From Acidimicrobiales bacterium (GTDB lineage Bacteria > Actinomycetota > Acidimicrobiia > Acidimicrobiales > SZUA-35), in the NCBI GenBank assembly GCA_020629695.1, contig JAHDCV010000007.1:22100-86099 (forward strand): a stretch of DNA of 64,000 nucleotides. The letters are read 5' to 3'. Positions 36,160 through 44,949 of the stretch are shown here, piece by piece; position 1 is the stretch's first letter, and each line of letters starts with the position of its first letter. The position numbers and the translations under genes are program-made. Under the pieces are notes generated by a model. The model ran no database searches, was not told the DNA's origin, and saw nothing but the letters and a program-made list of their open reading frames with translations.

Positions 36160-36585
36160 ATGCGTCTCCAACTCGCCCTCAACGTCGACGACCTCGACAC
36201 CGCCATCGACTTCTACTCGAAGATGTTCGACACCGCCCCGGCCAAGATCAAGCCGGGGTACGCCAACTTCGAGGTCGACCAGCCGCCCCTCAAGCTCGTC
36301 CTCATGGAAGACGGCACCGGCAACACCCTCAATCACCTCGGCGTCGAGGTGGAGCAGGCACCGCAGGTGACCGCCGCCGAGTCCCGGATGACGGCCTCCG
36401 GTCTCGAGACCACGGGGGTCGAGGACACCATGTGCTGCTTCGCCGACAAGACCGAGACGTGGATCACCGCTCCGGACGGCCAGCGCTGGGAGTGGTACGT
36501 CAAGACCGGCGACAACGAGCAGTTCGACAACGTCGTCATGGCCAGCCACGACGGCGGAAGCGCCGGGAGCTGCTGCCCGTCGTGA
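36160..36585 (+). CDS. cadI: ArsI/CadI-family heavy-metal resistance protein (VOC fold)
   Basis: 141 residues of the vicinal-oxygen-chelate fold. It follows mycobacterial CadI closely at the N-terminus (MRLQLALNVDDLDTAIDFYS). Candidate metal residues are H59 (LNHLGVEVE) and E111 (RWEWYV); the tandem Cys pair C92-C93 is the arsenical-binding pair of this family. A further CC lies near the C-terminus. ArsI enzymes cleave the C-As bond of trivalent organoarsenicals; some CadI proteins are induced by Cd. GGAGGT precedes the ATG. Controlled by the adjacent ArsR (inference from operators). Confidence 0.88.
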   Translation: MRLQLALNVDDLDTAIDFYSKMFDTAPAKIKPGYANFEVDQPPLKLVLMEDGTGNTLNHLGVEVEQAPQVTAAESRMTASGLETTGVEDTMCCFADKTETWITAPDGQRWEWYVKTGDNEQFDNVVMASHDGGSAGSCCPS

Positions 36586-36594
36586 CCCGACGGG
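36576..36594. terminator. Convergent hairpin around the cadI stop codon
   Basis: CCCGTCG and CGACGGG form a 7-bp stem whose 5-nt loop begins with the cadI TGA. The convergent sigma-factor stop follows 2 nt later. Confidence 0.4.
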
Positions 36595-36595
36595 A

Positions 36596-37912
36596 TCACC
36601 CGCTGGCTGCGATCGCCCGACGTCGCTCGAGATGGCGGCGCTCGGTGTCGGAGGTGACGACGCCGAGCGCACGGTCGAACGCCACGACCGCCTGATGCGA
36701 CCGGCCGGAGCGGAGCAGGAGTTCGGCTTCGGCCGACCATCGCAGGTGGTAGTCGTCGAGCCCCTCGAGACCGGCGAGGCGACGGAGCCCGGCGTCGGGA
36801 CCGTCGGCCATCGCCAGCGCCACCGCCTCGTTCAGGGCCACCACCGGCGAGCCCGTCATGGCGACGAGCTGGCCGTAGAGCGAGGCGATCATCGGCCAGT
36901 CGGTCTCTGCCGCGGTCCGGGCGTTGGCATGCAGTGCGGCGATCGTCGCCTCCACCTGGAATCGGCCCGGTTGGCGGAGCTCCATCGCCCGATGGAGCGC
37001 CGCGTTGCCGACGCCGATCGTCTCCAGGTCCCATGCCGAGCGGTCCTGGTCCTCCAGGAGGACGAGGTCACCGGCACCGTCGAGCCTCGTCGACCGTCGG
37101 GCTTCGAGGAACGAGGTCAGGGCGACGAGGCCGTGGGTCTCGGCGTGCTCGGGCACGATCTCGGCGAGCTCGACCGCGAGCCGCCTCGCTGACGCCGTCA
37201 GCTCCGCTCGGATCGCCGGGCCGTCGGAGTGACGCAGATAGCCCTCGTTGAAGACGAGATAGAGCACCGTCAACACGGCGTCGAGGCGTTCGCCGGGATC
37301 GGCCGGGATCGACATCGGGATCGCGGCATCGCGGATCTTCCGCTTCGCCCGGACGATCCGTTGAGCCATGGTCGGCTCGGCCACGAGCAGGGCATGGGCG
37401 ACCTCCGTGGTGGTCAGCCCACCGACGAGGCGGAGGGTCAGCGCGACCTGGGTGTCTCGATCCAGCGCTGGGTGGCAACAGAGCAGCATGAGGCGGAGCT
37501 GACCGTCGTCGAGTTCGTCCGACGTCGGACCATCGGGATCGGGCGTGTGGTCGTGGATCATGTGGCGCCCTCCTGCGTCGCCGGGCTGGCCTCGCTCGAG
37601 GACGTCGGGAGCGGCACGTTCGAGCCGGCGACGTTCGGCGTCGGCTCGACGGAGCAGATCGATCGCATTGCGCTTCGCCACGGTCATCAGCCAGGCCGGG
37701 GGCGAATCGGGCACCCCCCGCTCCGGCCAGGTCCGGGCGGCGTCGGCCAACCCCTGGGCGACGGCGTCCTCGGCGAGATCGAGGTCACCGAAACGGGATG
37801 CGAGCAGGCCGATGACCCGTCCGGCGTGGTGGCGGGCGAGCTCGACGAGCGCCCGACCGACGGGGTCACCCGGGGAAGGCGACACGACGTCGGTCGGGGC
37901 GTCGTCGGGCAT
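36596..37912 (-). CDS. ECF sigma factor with C-terminal TPR-like extension (ECF42/SigJ-type)
   Basis: 438 residues. Sigma-2 spans about 25-95 (DLDLAEDAVAQGLADAARTW, PPAWLMTVAKRNAIDLLRR) and sigma-4 about 130-190 (ALTLRLVGGLTTTEVAHALL). The remaining 240 residues are helical and end in TPR-like repeats (DDYHLRWSAEAELLLRSGRS). This is the ECF42-type layout, which works without a classical anti-sigma factor and is paired with DGPF proteins; the DGPF gene is indeed 3 bp upstream on the same strand. Confidence 0.9.
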   Translation of the reverse strand: MPDDAPTDVVSPSPGDPVGRALVELARHHAGRVIGLLASRFGDLDLAEDAVAQGLADAARTWPERGVPDSPPAWLMTVAKRNAIDLLRRADAERRRLERAAPDVLERGQPGDAGGRHMIHDHTPDPDGPTSDELDDGQLRLMLLCCHPALDRDTQVALTLRLVGGLTTTEVAHALLVAEPTMAQRIVRAKRKIRDAAIPMSIPADPGERLDAVLTVLYLVFNEGYLRHSDGPAIRAELTASARRLAVELAEIVPEHAETHGLVALTSFLEARRSTRLDGAGDLVLLEDQDRSAWDLETIGVGNAALHRAMELRQPGRFQVEATIAALHANARTAAETDWPMIASLYGQLVAMTGSPVVALNEAVALAMADGPDAGLRRLAGLEGLDDYHLRWSAEAELLLRSGRSHQAVVAFDRALGVVTSDTERRHLERRRAIAASG

Positions 37913-37915
37913 CGA

Positions 37916-38278
37916 TCAGGCGTCGGGCCGGAAGGCGACCGGCCGGACCTCGAACGCACCGTCGGTGATCGGCAGGCGTTTGGCCAGCTCGATCGCCTCG
38001 TCGAGGTCGGCGGCGCGCACCAGGTAGTAGCCGCCGAGCTGTTCCTTCGTCTCGGCATATGGCCCGTCGGAGATCGTGGCCGCGGTGCCGACCCCGACCG
38101 TGACGGTCGTGGCGGTGCCGGTCGGGGCGAGAGACGCTCCCGAGATCCAGTGGCCGCCGTCGATCAGCATCTGGTTGTAGGCCATCCAGCCGCCCATGTA
38201 CTCGGCGAACTCGGGTGTGCCCGGCTCGGGGCCGGCTCGGTCCTCGTCGGAATAGGCGAGGATCATGTACTCGGTCAT
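37916..38278 (-). CDS. YCII-related DGPF-domain protein
   Basis: 120 residues forming one YCII/DGPF domain. The signature appears as DGPYAETKEQLGGYYLV, with MTEYMILAYSDED at the N-terminus. DGPF proteins are encoded next to ECF42 sigma factors and are often their targets. AAAGGA is 12 nt before the ATG. The sigma gene starts 3 bp after its stop codon. Confidence 0.9.
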   Translation of the reverse strand: MTEYMILAYSDEDRAGPEPGTPEFAEYMGGWMAYNQMLIDGGHWISGASLAPTGTATTVTVGVGTAATISDGPYAETKEQLGGYYLVRAADLDEAIELAKRLPITDGAFEVRPVAFRPDA

Positions 38279-38324
38279 CTCAATGGTTCCTTTCGGGTTG
38301 GTGATTCTTTCGCGGATGCGACGG

Positions 38325-38837
38325 TCACGCCGTCACCCGGTCGGGACCGGGTGCGGCGGCGACGCCCTCGGCGGCGACCTTGAGGCGCTCGAGCGTGGTG
38401 GTCATGCCGAGCCGGAGACTGGCCGCCCGGTCGGCAGCGCCGCCGAGGCGCTGGAGGAGGCGGAGCGGTGCCGGGGAGCGCGTGTCCTGCGTGACGGACT
38501 CGGTGACCCGCACGCCGCCGGTGGCGGTCGGTTCGAGGTCGTAGCGCCACTCGGGGCCGCCCTTGCCCGGCACGCGGAAGGCGAAGGTGCGGCCCTCGGC
38601 CAGCTCGGTGATCTCCGGCTTGGTCGCCCAGCGCAGGAAGCCGAGTTCGTTCCTGCCCTCGAAACGATGGCCGACGGCGGCGCGGTCGACGCCGTCGAGC
38701 CACGTCGCCGAGACCGTCTCGGGGCTCCACTCACCCATGCGGGTGATGTCGGTGACGAGGTCGAACACGATCTCGGCGGCGGCGTCGATCTCGATCGAGA
38801 TCGACTCGTCGATCAGGTTGGTGGCTGCGGTGTTCAT
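38325..38837 (-). CDS. SRPBCC (START-like) family protein
   Basis: 170 residues of the polyketide cyclase/START-like fold: SISIEIDAAAEIVFDLVTDI then MGEWSPETV at the N-terminus, and LRLGMTTTLERLKVAAEG as the long C-terminal helix. It probably binds a hydrophobic ligand. The ATG at 38837 has GGAGGG upstream. It lies just upstream of the DGPF-sigma pair, 46 bp away, and may be part of that operon. Confidence 0.8.
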   Translation of the reverse strand: MNTAATNLIDESISIEIDAAAEIVFDLVTDITRMGEWSPETVSATWLDGVDRAAVGHRFEGRNELGFLRWATKPEITELAEGRTFAFRVPGKGGPEWRYDLEPTATGGVRVTESVTQDTRSPAPLRLLQRLGGAADRAASLRLGMTTTLERLKVAAEGVAAAPGPDRVTA

Positions 38838-38920
38838 GGGGTGTCCCTCCGGTTCGGTGACCACCTGCGTGGTGGCCCGTTGCGGAGATGACGCAGCACG
38901 GACGGGGGATCGACCGCGAT

Positions 38921-38948
38921 CGCGGAGAAATTCCGAGATTTCTCCGCG
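38921..38948. terminator. 11-bp hairpin after the deazaflavin-oxidoreductase gene
   Basis: CGCGGAGAAAT (38921-38931) and ATTTCTCCGCG (38938-38948) form a perfect stem with a 6-nt loop, 21 nt past the stop of the upstream minus-strand gene and 83 nt before the SRPBCC start. It could also be an operator for the SRPBCC promoter. Confidence 0.5.
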
Positions 38949-38969
38949 AGGCCGGGTTCGGTGGTCGTC

Positions 38970-39353
38970 TCAGGGGTGTTCGAGGGTCAACCGGGCCAGG
39001 TCGTGGACCCCGAACACCCCGAGCGCGAGCCGGACGATCCACGGGAGCGACGGCCGTGCGACCGTTCGATCGATCACCTCGACGCCGATGATGGCCTGGA
39101 CGATGCCGTCTCGCTCGACCGAGCCGCCGCCGGCCCGCACGTTGCGCAACCAGTCGGCCCGGGTGCCATAGGTCAGGACCACCAGGAGGCCGCCGTCGGA
39201 TTCGAACCCGTAGAGCGGCGTCGACCGAGCGTTCCCGGTACGACGACCGAGGTGGCGCACGACGAGGTAGCCGTCGGTCCGCCGCATGCATGGTTCGATC
39301 CACCGGTTCGTGACGCGCCGGTTGAACCGGGCGATCGAGTGAGGCAGTGCCAC
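38970..39353 (-). CDS. Ddn-like F420(deazaflavin)-dependent nitroreductase family protein
   Basis: 127 residues with the split-barrel pattern of this family: LVVRHLGRRTGNARSTPLYG, then GGLLVVLTYGTRADWLRNVRAGG, where the Arg/Trp/Asn residues contact the F420 tail in known relatives. The GTG at 39353 has TAGGTT 6 nt upstream. Divergent from polX. The physiological substrate is unknown. Confidence 0.85.
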   Translation of the reverse strand: MALPHSIARFNRRVTNRWIEPCMRRTDGYLVVRHLGRRTGNARSTPLYGFESDGGLLVVLTYGTRADWLRNVRAGGGSVERDGIVQAIIGVEVIDRTVARPSLPWIVRLALGVFGVHDLARLTLEHP

Positions 39354-39359
39354 GATCGC

Positions 39360-39365
39360 AACCTA
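39360..39365 (-). promoter_or_regulatory. TAGGTT -10 box, 6 nt before GTG 39353
   Basis: Leaderless-type start signal for the Ddn-like gene, facing the polX box at 39422-39427. Confidence 0.5.
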
Positions 39366-39421
39366 GAGCCGCACCAGCGGCTCCCGCCGCCCGGGGCACC
39401 GGCCATCCGGGTGTCTCGGGC

Positions 39422-39427
39422 TACGTT
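39422..39427 (+). promoter_or_regulatory. TACGTT -10 box, 7 nt before GTG 39435
   Basis: TAnnnT element with 7 nt to the polX start; no convincing Shine-Dalgarno sequence. Confidence 0.5.
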
Positions 39428-39434
39428 CAGGCGG

Positions 39435-41204
39435 GTGACGACGAATGCCGCCATCTGGGCGATGCTCGACGAGCTCGCCGCCCTCACCGCCCTCGACGAA
39501 GGCAGTCCGCAGTCGTTCAAGGTGCGCGCCTACGACAACGCCAAGCGGTCGCTCATGGCCACCGGCCTGGAGATCTCGGAGCTGTCGTTGAAGGAGATGG
39601 TCGCCCTCGACGGCGTGGGCAAGGCAACGGCGTCGAAGATCCGCGAACTCGTGGACGGCGGCACGGTCGAGAAGCTGGAGAAACTCCGCGTCGAGTACCC
39701 CCCGGCGGTCGTCGAGATGAGCCGGATCCCCGGGATGGGACCGAAGACGGTGCAGCTCGTGCGAGCCAAGCTCGGTGTCCACGACGTCGAGGCGCTGAAG
39801 CAGGCCATCGCCGACGAGAAGCTCCGGACGCTGCCCGGTCTCGGCGCCACCAGCGAAGCGAAGATCGCGAAGGCCATCGAACGCCTCGGGATGTCGGGCA
39901 AGGACAGGCGGACCCCCATCGCAGACGCCATGCCGTTGTCGGACCGGCTACGTGATGACCTCGCGGCGCTGGACGGGGTCGAGCAGGTGGAGGTCTGTGG
40001 GTCGCTCCGCCGCATGTCGGAGACGATCGGTGACATCGACATCACCGTGGCGTCCCTGACGCCCGAGCCCGTGATGGAGGCCGTGCGAACCCATCCCGAA
40101 GCCTCCGAGGTGATCCTGTCCGGCTCGACCAAGACGTCGTTCCTCACGGTCACCGGACTGCAGATCGACGTTCGGGTCGTCGAGCCCGAGCAGTTCGGGG
40201 CGGCGACGCTGTACTTCACCGGTTCCAAGGCCCACAACATCGAGCTCCGCCAGCGCGCCATCGATCGCGGCATGACCCTCAACGAGTACGGGCTCTTCCG
40301 GCAGCCCTCCGACGACGACCCCGAGGCCGAACCCGAGCTGGTCGCCCGGGCCACCGAACCCGACATCTACGACGCGCTCGACCTCGACTTCGTTCGTCCC
40401 GAGATGCGCGAGGGCGCCGGAGAAGTCGCCGCCGCGGCCTCGCGCACGCTGCCTGATCTGGTCACCGTCGAGCACATCAACGGCGACCTCCACTATCACA
40501 CCGACCGATCCGGCGATGGACGTTCGACGGTCGAGGAGATGGTCGCCGTGGCCGCAGCGCGCGGCTATGACTATCTGGCCATCACCGACCACGGCGTCGA
40601 CCTGGCGATCAACGGTTCGACCGCGGAGGAGATGCTCGAGCATCGCGACCACATCGGCCGGGTCCAGGCCGATCACCCGGACATGACCCTGCTGTGGGGA
40701 TGTGAACTCAACATCGGGGCAGCCGGAGGCCTCGACTACGACCCGGACTTCCGCGCACTGTTCGACTACACGGTCGCCTCGGTGCACTCCCACTTCGACC
40801 AGTCGGTACGAGACCAGACGGCTCGCCTCGTCGCGGCGATCGCCGACCCGACCGTGCATTCGATCGGCCACCTGACCGGCCGGTACATCGGCCGCCGGCC
40901 CGGGATCGAGATCGACGTCGATGTGGTGCTGGAGGCACTGCACTTCTTCGACGTCGCGCTCGAGGTGAACGGTGCGCTGCAACGACTGGATGCCGCATCC
41001 GACGTCGTCCGCAGGGCCGTGGACCGGGGCGTGAAGCTCGTGATCAACACCGACAGTCACCACACCTCCGAGCTCGGGCGGATCGAGTACGGCGTGCGCA
41101 CCGCGCAACGCGGCTGGGCCCCCGCCGACCTGGTCGTCAACACCTGGGATCGGAAGCGTTTCCTCGACTGGGTCTCGGCACCGAAACCCGTGGGTTCGCC
41201 GTGA
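39435..41204 (+). CDS. polX: DNA polymerase X with PHP nuclease domain
   Basis: 589 residues. The N-terminal part has helix-hairpin-helix segments (VALDGVGKATASKIREL, IPGMGPKTVQLVRAKLG); the polymerase-beta palm has CGSLRRMSETIGDIDITV with the two catalytic Asp, and a third Asp in LQIDVRVV. The C-terminal PHP domain starts HYHTDRSGDG and includes ITDHGVDLAI, GCELNI and NTDSHHTSE metal sites. Such enzymes fill short gaps and have 3'-5' exonuclease activity in base-excision repair. The aminotransferase start overlaps its stop (GTGA). Confidence 0.93.
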   Translation: MTTNAAIWAMLDELAALTALDEGSPQSFKVRAYDNAKRSLMATGLEISELSLKEMVALDGVGKATASKIRELVDGGTVEKLEKLRVEYPPAVVEMSRIPGMGPKTVQLVRAKLGVHDVEALKQAIADEKLRTLPGLGATSEAKIAKAIERLGMSGKDRRTPIADAMPLSDRLRDDLAALDGVEQVEVCGSLRRMSETIGDIDITVASLTPEPVMEAVRTHPEASEVILSGSTKTSFLTVTGLQIDVRVVEPEQFGAATLYFTGSKAHNIELRQRAIDRGMTLNEYGLFRQPSDDDPEAEPELVARATEPDIYDALDLDFVRPEMREGAGEVAAAASRTLPDLVTVEHINGDLHYHTDRSGDGRSTVEEMVAVAAARGYDYLAITDHGVDLAINGSTAEEMLEHRDHIGRVQADHPDMTLLWGCELNIGAAGGLDYDPDFRALFDYTVASVHSHFDQSVRDQTARLVAAIADPTVHSIGHLTGRYIGRRPGIEIDVDVVLEALHFFDVALEVNGALQRLDAASDVVRRAVDRGVKLVINTDSHHTSELGRIEYGVRTAQRGWAPADLVVNTWDRKRFLDWVSAPKPVGSP

Positions 41205-42391
41205 CCCCGCCGCTGGCCGAGCGTGCGGCGACGCTCGGCGGTCCGGGCGCCGCCGCATGGGACATCCATCGCCGCGGCATGGAGGCCAGGGCGCGGGGCG
41301 AGGACGTGATCGTCCTCAGCGTCGGCGATCCCGAGGAGGACTCGCCCGCGGCCGCTGTCGACGCCGCCGTTCGTGCCCTGCTCGACGGGGATCACCACTA
41401 CGCCCCGGTGGCCGGCCGGCGGGCGCTCCGTGGGGCGATCGCCGAGACCGTCGCCCGACAGACCGAGAGCCCGGTGACCGCGGCGCAGGTCATGGTGCTC
41501 GCGGGGACCCAGAACGCCCTGTTCGCTTCGGCCCAGGTGCTGTTCGATCCCGGCGACGAGGTCATCGTCTGTGATCCGGCCTACGTCACGTACGCGGCGA
41601 CACTCGGCGCCGCCGGTGCGGTGCCCGTGCCCGTCGCACCGCTCGACGGGTTCCGACCGGATCCCGAAGGTGTCGAGCGTGCTGTCACCGACCGGACTCG
41701 TGGCCTGTTGTTCGCCTCGCCGGGCAACCCGACCGGGGTCGCCTTCGACGCCGACGAGCTCGCCGCACTCGGGAAGATCGCGATCGCCCACGACCTCTGG
41801 GTGCTGGCCGACGAGGTGTACGCAGGGCTGGTGTTCGACGGCGCGCACCGCTCGATCCGCTCGGTGCCGGGTCTCGTCGACCGGACGGTCGTGGCCGGGA
41901 GCCTGTCGAAGTCCCACGCGATGACCGGCTGGCGAGCGGGTTGGGCCGTGGCACCCGAGCCGGTCGTCGAGGCGCTCGACCTGCTCGGGTTGGCCATGCT
42001 CTACGGGCTGCCCGGCTTCGTCCAGGAGGGTGCGACCTCGGCGCTCAGGCTGGCGAGCGACGTGCCGACCGCGATGCGGGATCGCTATCGGCGGCGACGG
42101 GACCTGGTCGTCGACGCGGTCGGCGCCATCGACGGGCTCGCGACCGTCCGACCGGAAGCCGGCATGTTCGTGATGATCGACGTCTCGTCGATCTGCGCCC
42201 GAGCCGGTCTCGGCTCGTCGGCCGAGTTCGCCGACGGTCTGCTCGAATCCGTCGGGGTCTCGGTGTTGGACGGCGCGGCGTTCGGGTCGAGCACGGACGG
42301 CTGGTTGCGGTTGTCGCTCTGCGTGGACGACGACCGTCTCCGTGAGGCGATGGCTCGAGTCGACTCCTACGTCGGTTCACTCGTCGACTGA
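41201..42391 (+). CDS. PLP-dependent aminotransferase, class I/II
   Basis: 396 residues of fold type I. The PLP Lys lies in GSLSKSHAMTGWRAGW; other family residues are SPGNPTG, ADEVYAGLVFDG, the substrate Arg in WLRLSLCV, and the N-terminal VLSVGDPEEDSP. The amino donor and acceptor cannot be assigned. The GTG at 41201 overlaps the polX stop by 4 nt. The 3' end overlaps the convergent helicase ORF by 25 bp. Confidence 0.88.
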   Translation: MTPPLAERAATLGGPGAAAWDIHRRGMEARARGEDVIVLSVGDPEEDSPAAAVDAAVRALLDGDHHYAPVAGRRALRGAIAETVARQTESPVTAAQVMVLAGTQNALFASAQVLFDPGDEVIVCDPAYVTYAATLGAAGAVPVPVAPLDGFRPDPEGVERAVTDRTRGLLFASPGNPTGVAFDADELAALGKIAIAHDLWVLADEVYAGLVFDGAHRSIRSVPGLVDRTVVAGSLSKSHAMTGWRAGWAVAPEPVVEALDLLGLAMLYGLPGFVQEGATSALRLASDVPTAMRDRYRRRRDLVVDAVGAIDGLATVRPEAGMFVMIDVSSICARAGLGSSAEFADGLLESVGVSVLDGAAFGSSTDGWLRLSLCVDDDRLREAMARVDSYVGSLVD

Positions 42392-43173
42392 CCATCGCCG
42401 AGGACGAGGTCCGGCGCGTCGGCGAGCACCGACGGAAGCGGGGCGCGGTGCACGATCGCGAGTGATCGGGTCGCCCGGGTCAGTCCGACGTAGAGCGAGC
42501 CGAGGTCGAACACGCTCGGCTCCACGAGCACGACGTCGTCGAACTCGAGTCCCTTCGACTCCGTCGCCCCGAGGAGGTCGACCGCTTCCAGCCCGTCGAC
42601 GAGCGCGGCGGCCTCGAGCCAGCCGTCGGCGTGGATCACCGCCGTGCGACGCCGGTCCGGAAGGCGATCCAGCGCCGTGCGGATCGAGGCCGTCCAACCG
42701 TCGGCGACGCTGTGCACGGTCACGGGAACACCGCTGCGCCGAATGGCGACCGACGGCGTGGCGCCGGTGGGCATCGACGCGAGCACGATCGCCGCGAGGT
42801 CATTCACCTCGGCGGGGGAGCGGTAGTTGACGGTCAGGTCCTGCTGCGTGAAGTGGGAGATCTCGGCCGGGAGGAGCTCCCGCCACGACGTGGCCGGTCC
42901 GGCGGAGCGCTGGGCGAGATCGCCGACGATGGTCATCGACCCACCGGTCGTCCGACGCGTGACCATCCGCCACTGCATCGGCGTCAGGTCCTGCGCCTCG
43001 TCGACGATCACGTGACCGAACCGCCACTGTCGCCGGCCGGACACCTGATCGACGACCGCCGCCAGTCGTTCGGCGACGTCGTCGACGCGGTCCACCTCCA
43101 GCTCCGACAGGATCTCCCCGTCGGCGTCGAGCACCGGCTCGTCGTCGAAGGCACCGTCATCACGCCGAGTCAT
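42367..43173 (-). CDS. helD: HelD-type UvrD-like helicase, C-terminal part (separate frame)
   Basis: 269 residues from the ATG at 43173 (the frame is open to 43188). It carries Walker B VIVDEAQDLTPMQWRM, motif III TIVGDLAQRS, motif IV NYRSPAEV, motif V LLGATESKGLEFDDVVLVEP and motif VI YVGLTRATRSLAIVH. It lacks Walker A, which is in the preceding gene. The two frames overlap by up to 29 nt. Either a frameshift (mutation or read error) in the acidic linker, or a genuine two-polypeptide helicase; the ATG lies just before the upstream stop, which would allow coupling. Confidence 0.82.
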   Translation of the reverse strand: MTRRDDGAFDDEPVLDADGEILSELEVDRVDDVAERLAAVVDQVSGRRQWRFGHVIVDEAQDLTPMQWRMVTRRTTGGSMTIVGDLAQRSAGPATSWRELLPAEISHFTQQDLTVNYRSPAEVNDLAAIVLASMPTGATPSVAIRRSGVPVTVHSVADGWTASIRTALDRLPDRRRTAVIHADGWLEAAALVDGLEAVDLLGATESKGLEFDDVVLVEPSVFDLGSLYVGLTRATRSLAIVHRAPLPSVLADAPDLVLGDGQSTSEPT

Positions 43174-44881
43174 GGGCATCCCATCCACGCCACGGTCCCG
43201 GATCCGGCTCGGCGTCCGGGTACGGGTCGGCTTCCAGACCGGCCAGCAGTTCTTCGGTCAGCTCGGTGTCCAGCTCGGCCAACTGCTCGAACGACAGCGC
43301 GGCGACTTCGTCGTCGAGGTCGTCGGTGGTGCCCCGAGCGAGGTCCCGGTCCCTGGTGTCTCGATCACGCGCCGCCGCCTGCTCGAACTCGTCCGCAGCG
43401 TCCCGCTCGACGTCACGACCGGTCTCGATCGTGCCGGACACCTTGCCCAGCATCGCCTCGAGCTCGTCGAGCAGCGGTACGTCGGCGTCGGTCCAGCGAC
43501 GGTCCCCGAGCTCGCGTTCGCGGCTGCGCTCACGGTGCAGGGCCCCGACGACCTCGGCATCGGCGCCGGCCGCCCGCAACATCGCCACGGATCCGTAGAG
43601 GTCGTTCAGCGCCTGCTCCGGCCGCAACGACGGCCAGTGACGGAGGCAGAACTCCTCGACGGCCTCCGACTCGTGGAAGGACTGACGGGCGTCGTCGAGT
43701 TCGACGAAGGCGGGGTCGTAGACCTCACGAACGAGCGATCGCACGAGCTCCTCGCGGAGCACCGCTGCCCCGTCGTTGTGTCGGGCCTCCTGATCCGCTC
43801 GCTCGAACATCTGCACGAGGTCGGCGGCCCGCAGCACGACTCGCCGAGAGCCGTACCAGGCGACGAGATCGGTCGAGGGCCGTCGCCGCCGGAGCCGCAG
43901 CCCGTGCTGCAGCAGCTCGGCCATCTCGGCCCGCCCCTTGATCCGGGCGGCCTCGTCGGACTCGGTTCGACCGACGAGAATTCCGGGATAGAGCTTCGAC
44001 ACCACGGTCGAGACGACGCCGGTCTCGCCGAGCGACGGCAGAACGTCCCGGATGTAGTTGAGGAAACGGGGCGACGGGCCGATCACGAGCACGCCGGCGT
44101 CGACGAGTCGGGCTCGCTGGTTGTAGAGCAGGTAGGCGGCCCGATGGAGCGCCACCACCGTCTTCCCCGTGCCCGGACCGCCCTGGACGACGAGGGCGCC
44201 GGTTGCGGGTGCGCGGACCACGGCATCCTGCTCGGCCTGGATGGTGGCCACGACCGAACGCATCTGATCCTCGGAGGGCGCATCGACGGCGGACAACAAC
44301 GCAGCCTCGCCCCGCAAGGTCCGATCGGTCACCTCGGCGTCGATCACGGCGTCGATGTCGAAGATCTCGTCGGAGTAGTCGACCAGGTCGCCGGCGCTGT
44401 CGCCGACACCGCGTCCGCCGGCGCCCCGGCGAGCCCCGTACTGGAGGTGCCGTCGGCGGACCACCCCGAGCGGCTCCACCGGTGTCGCCTGGTAGAAGGG
44501 GACCGCGGCGTCGGCGCGCCAGTCCACGCAGAGCGCTTCCTCTCCGTCGGCGTCGAGCACCGTGAGCCGCCCGATCCGCATGACCTCGGCATCCTCGGTC
44601 GTGGTGTGGCCGAACGCGAGCGCTTCTCCCATCGACTCGAGCTCGTCGACGCGTCGGATCGCGTGCATGGCTCGGGCCGAGAGCTGTCGCACCATGGCCG
44701 CGGCCACGGCGGCGTCGACCTCGGCGTCTTCGTCGACGAGGTCGCGGATCCCGTCCTCGGTCGACTCGGCCGCCTCGGCCGCCAACGCCTCCGCCTGCGC
44801 ACGGGCGAGATCGAGATGACGCCGATGCGCGGTCCGGATCCGCTCGAGCGCACGTTGCTCCTGTTCGAGCGGGTCGGTCAC
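43160..44881 (-). CDS. helD: HelD-type UvrD-like helicase, N-terminal part (split gene)
   Basis: 573 residues. An N-terminal coiled coil (about 1-50) precedes the VDWRADAAVPFYQA segment typical of HelD, and Walker A is GGPGTGKTVVALH near 235-247. It continues through WTDADVPLLDELE and an acidic linker and then stops after PWRGWDAHDSA, before Walker B. HelD binds RNA polymerase and clears stalled complexes in actinobacteria. Together with the next frame it makes one helicase of about 830 residues. The GTG start has TAGGCT 6 nt upstream. Confidence 0.85.
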   Translation of the reverse strand: MTDPLEQEQRALERIRTAHRRHLDLARAQAEALAAEAAESTEDGIRDLVDEDAEVDAAVAAAMVRQLSARAMHAIRRVDELESMGEALAFGHTTTEDAEVMRIGRLTVLDADGEEALCVDWRADAAVPFYQATPVEPLGVVRRRHLQYGARRGAGGRGVGDSAGDLVDYSDEIFDIDAVIDAEVTDRTLRGEAALLSAVDAPSEDQMRSVVATIQAEQDAVVRAPATGALVVQGGPGTGKTVVALHRAAYLLYNQRARLVDAGVLVIGPSPRFLNYIRDVLPSLGETGVVSTVVSKLYPGILVGRTESDEAARIKGRAEMAELLQHGLRLRRRRPSTDLVAWYGSRRVVLRAADLVQMFERADQEARHNDGAAVLREELVRSLVREVYDPAFVELDDARQSFHESEAVEEFCLRHWPSLRPEQALNDLYGSVAMLRAAGADAEVVGALHRERSRERELGDRRWTDADVPLLDELEAMLGKVSGTIETGRDVERDAADEFEQAAARDRDTRDRDLARGTTDDLDDEVAALSFEQLAELDTELTEELLAGLEADPYPDAEPDPGPWRGWDAHDSA

Positions 44882-44887
44882 GTCGCG

Positions 44888-44893
44888 AGCCTA
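44888..44893 (-). promoter_or_regulatory. TAGGCT -10 box, 6 nt before GTG 44881
   Basis: Leaderless-type start signal for the helD gene; no Shine-Dalgarno sequence. Confidence 0.45.
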
Positions 44894-44949
44894 CGCCCCG
44901 GGGATACCGGGGCCGGGATCGTGCCGAGGCCCGCCAGGGCGGGCGACGA

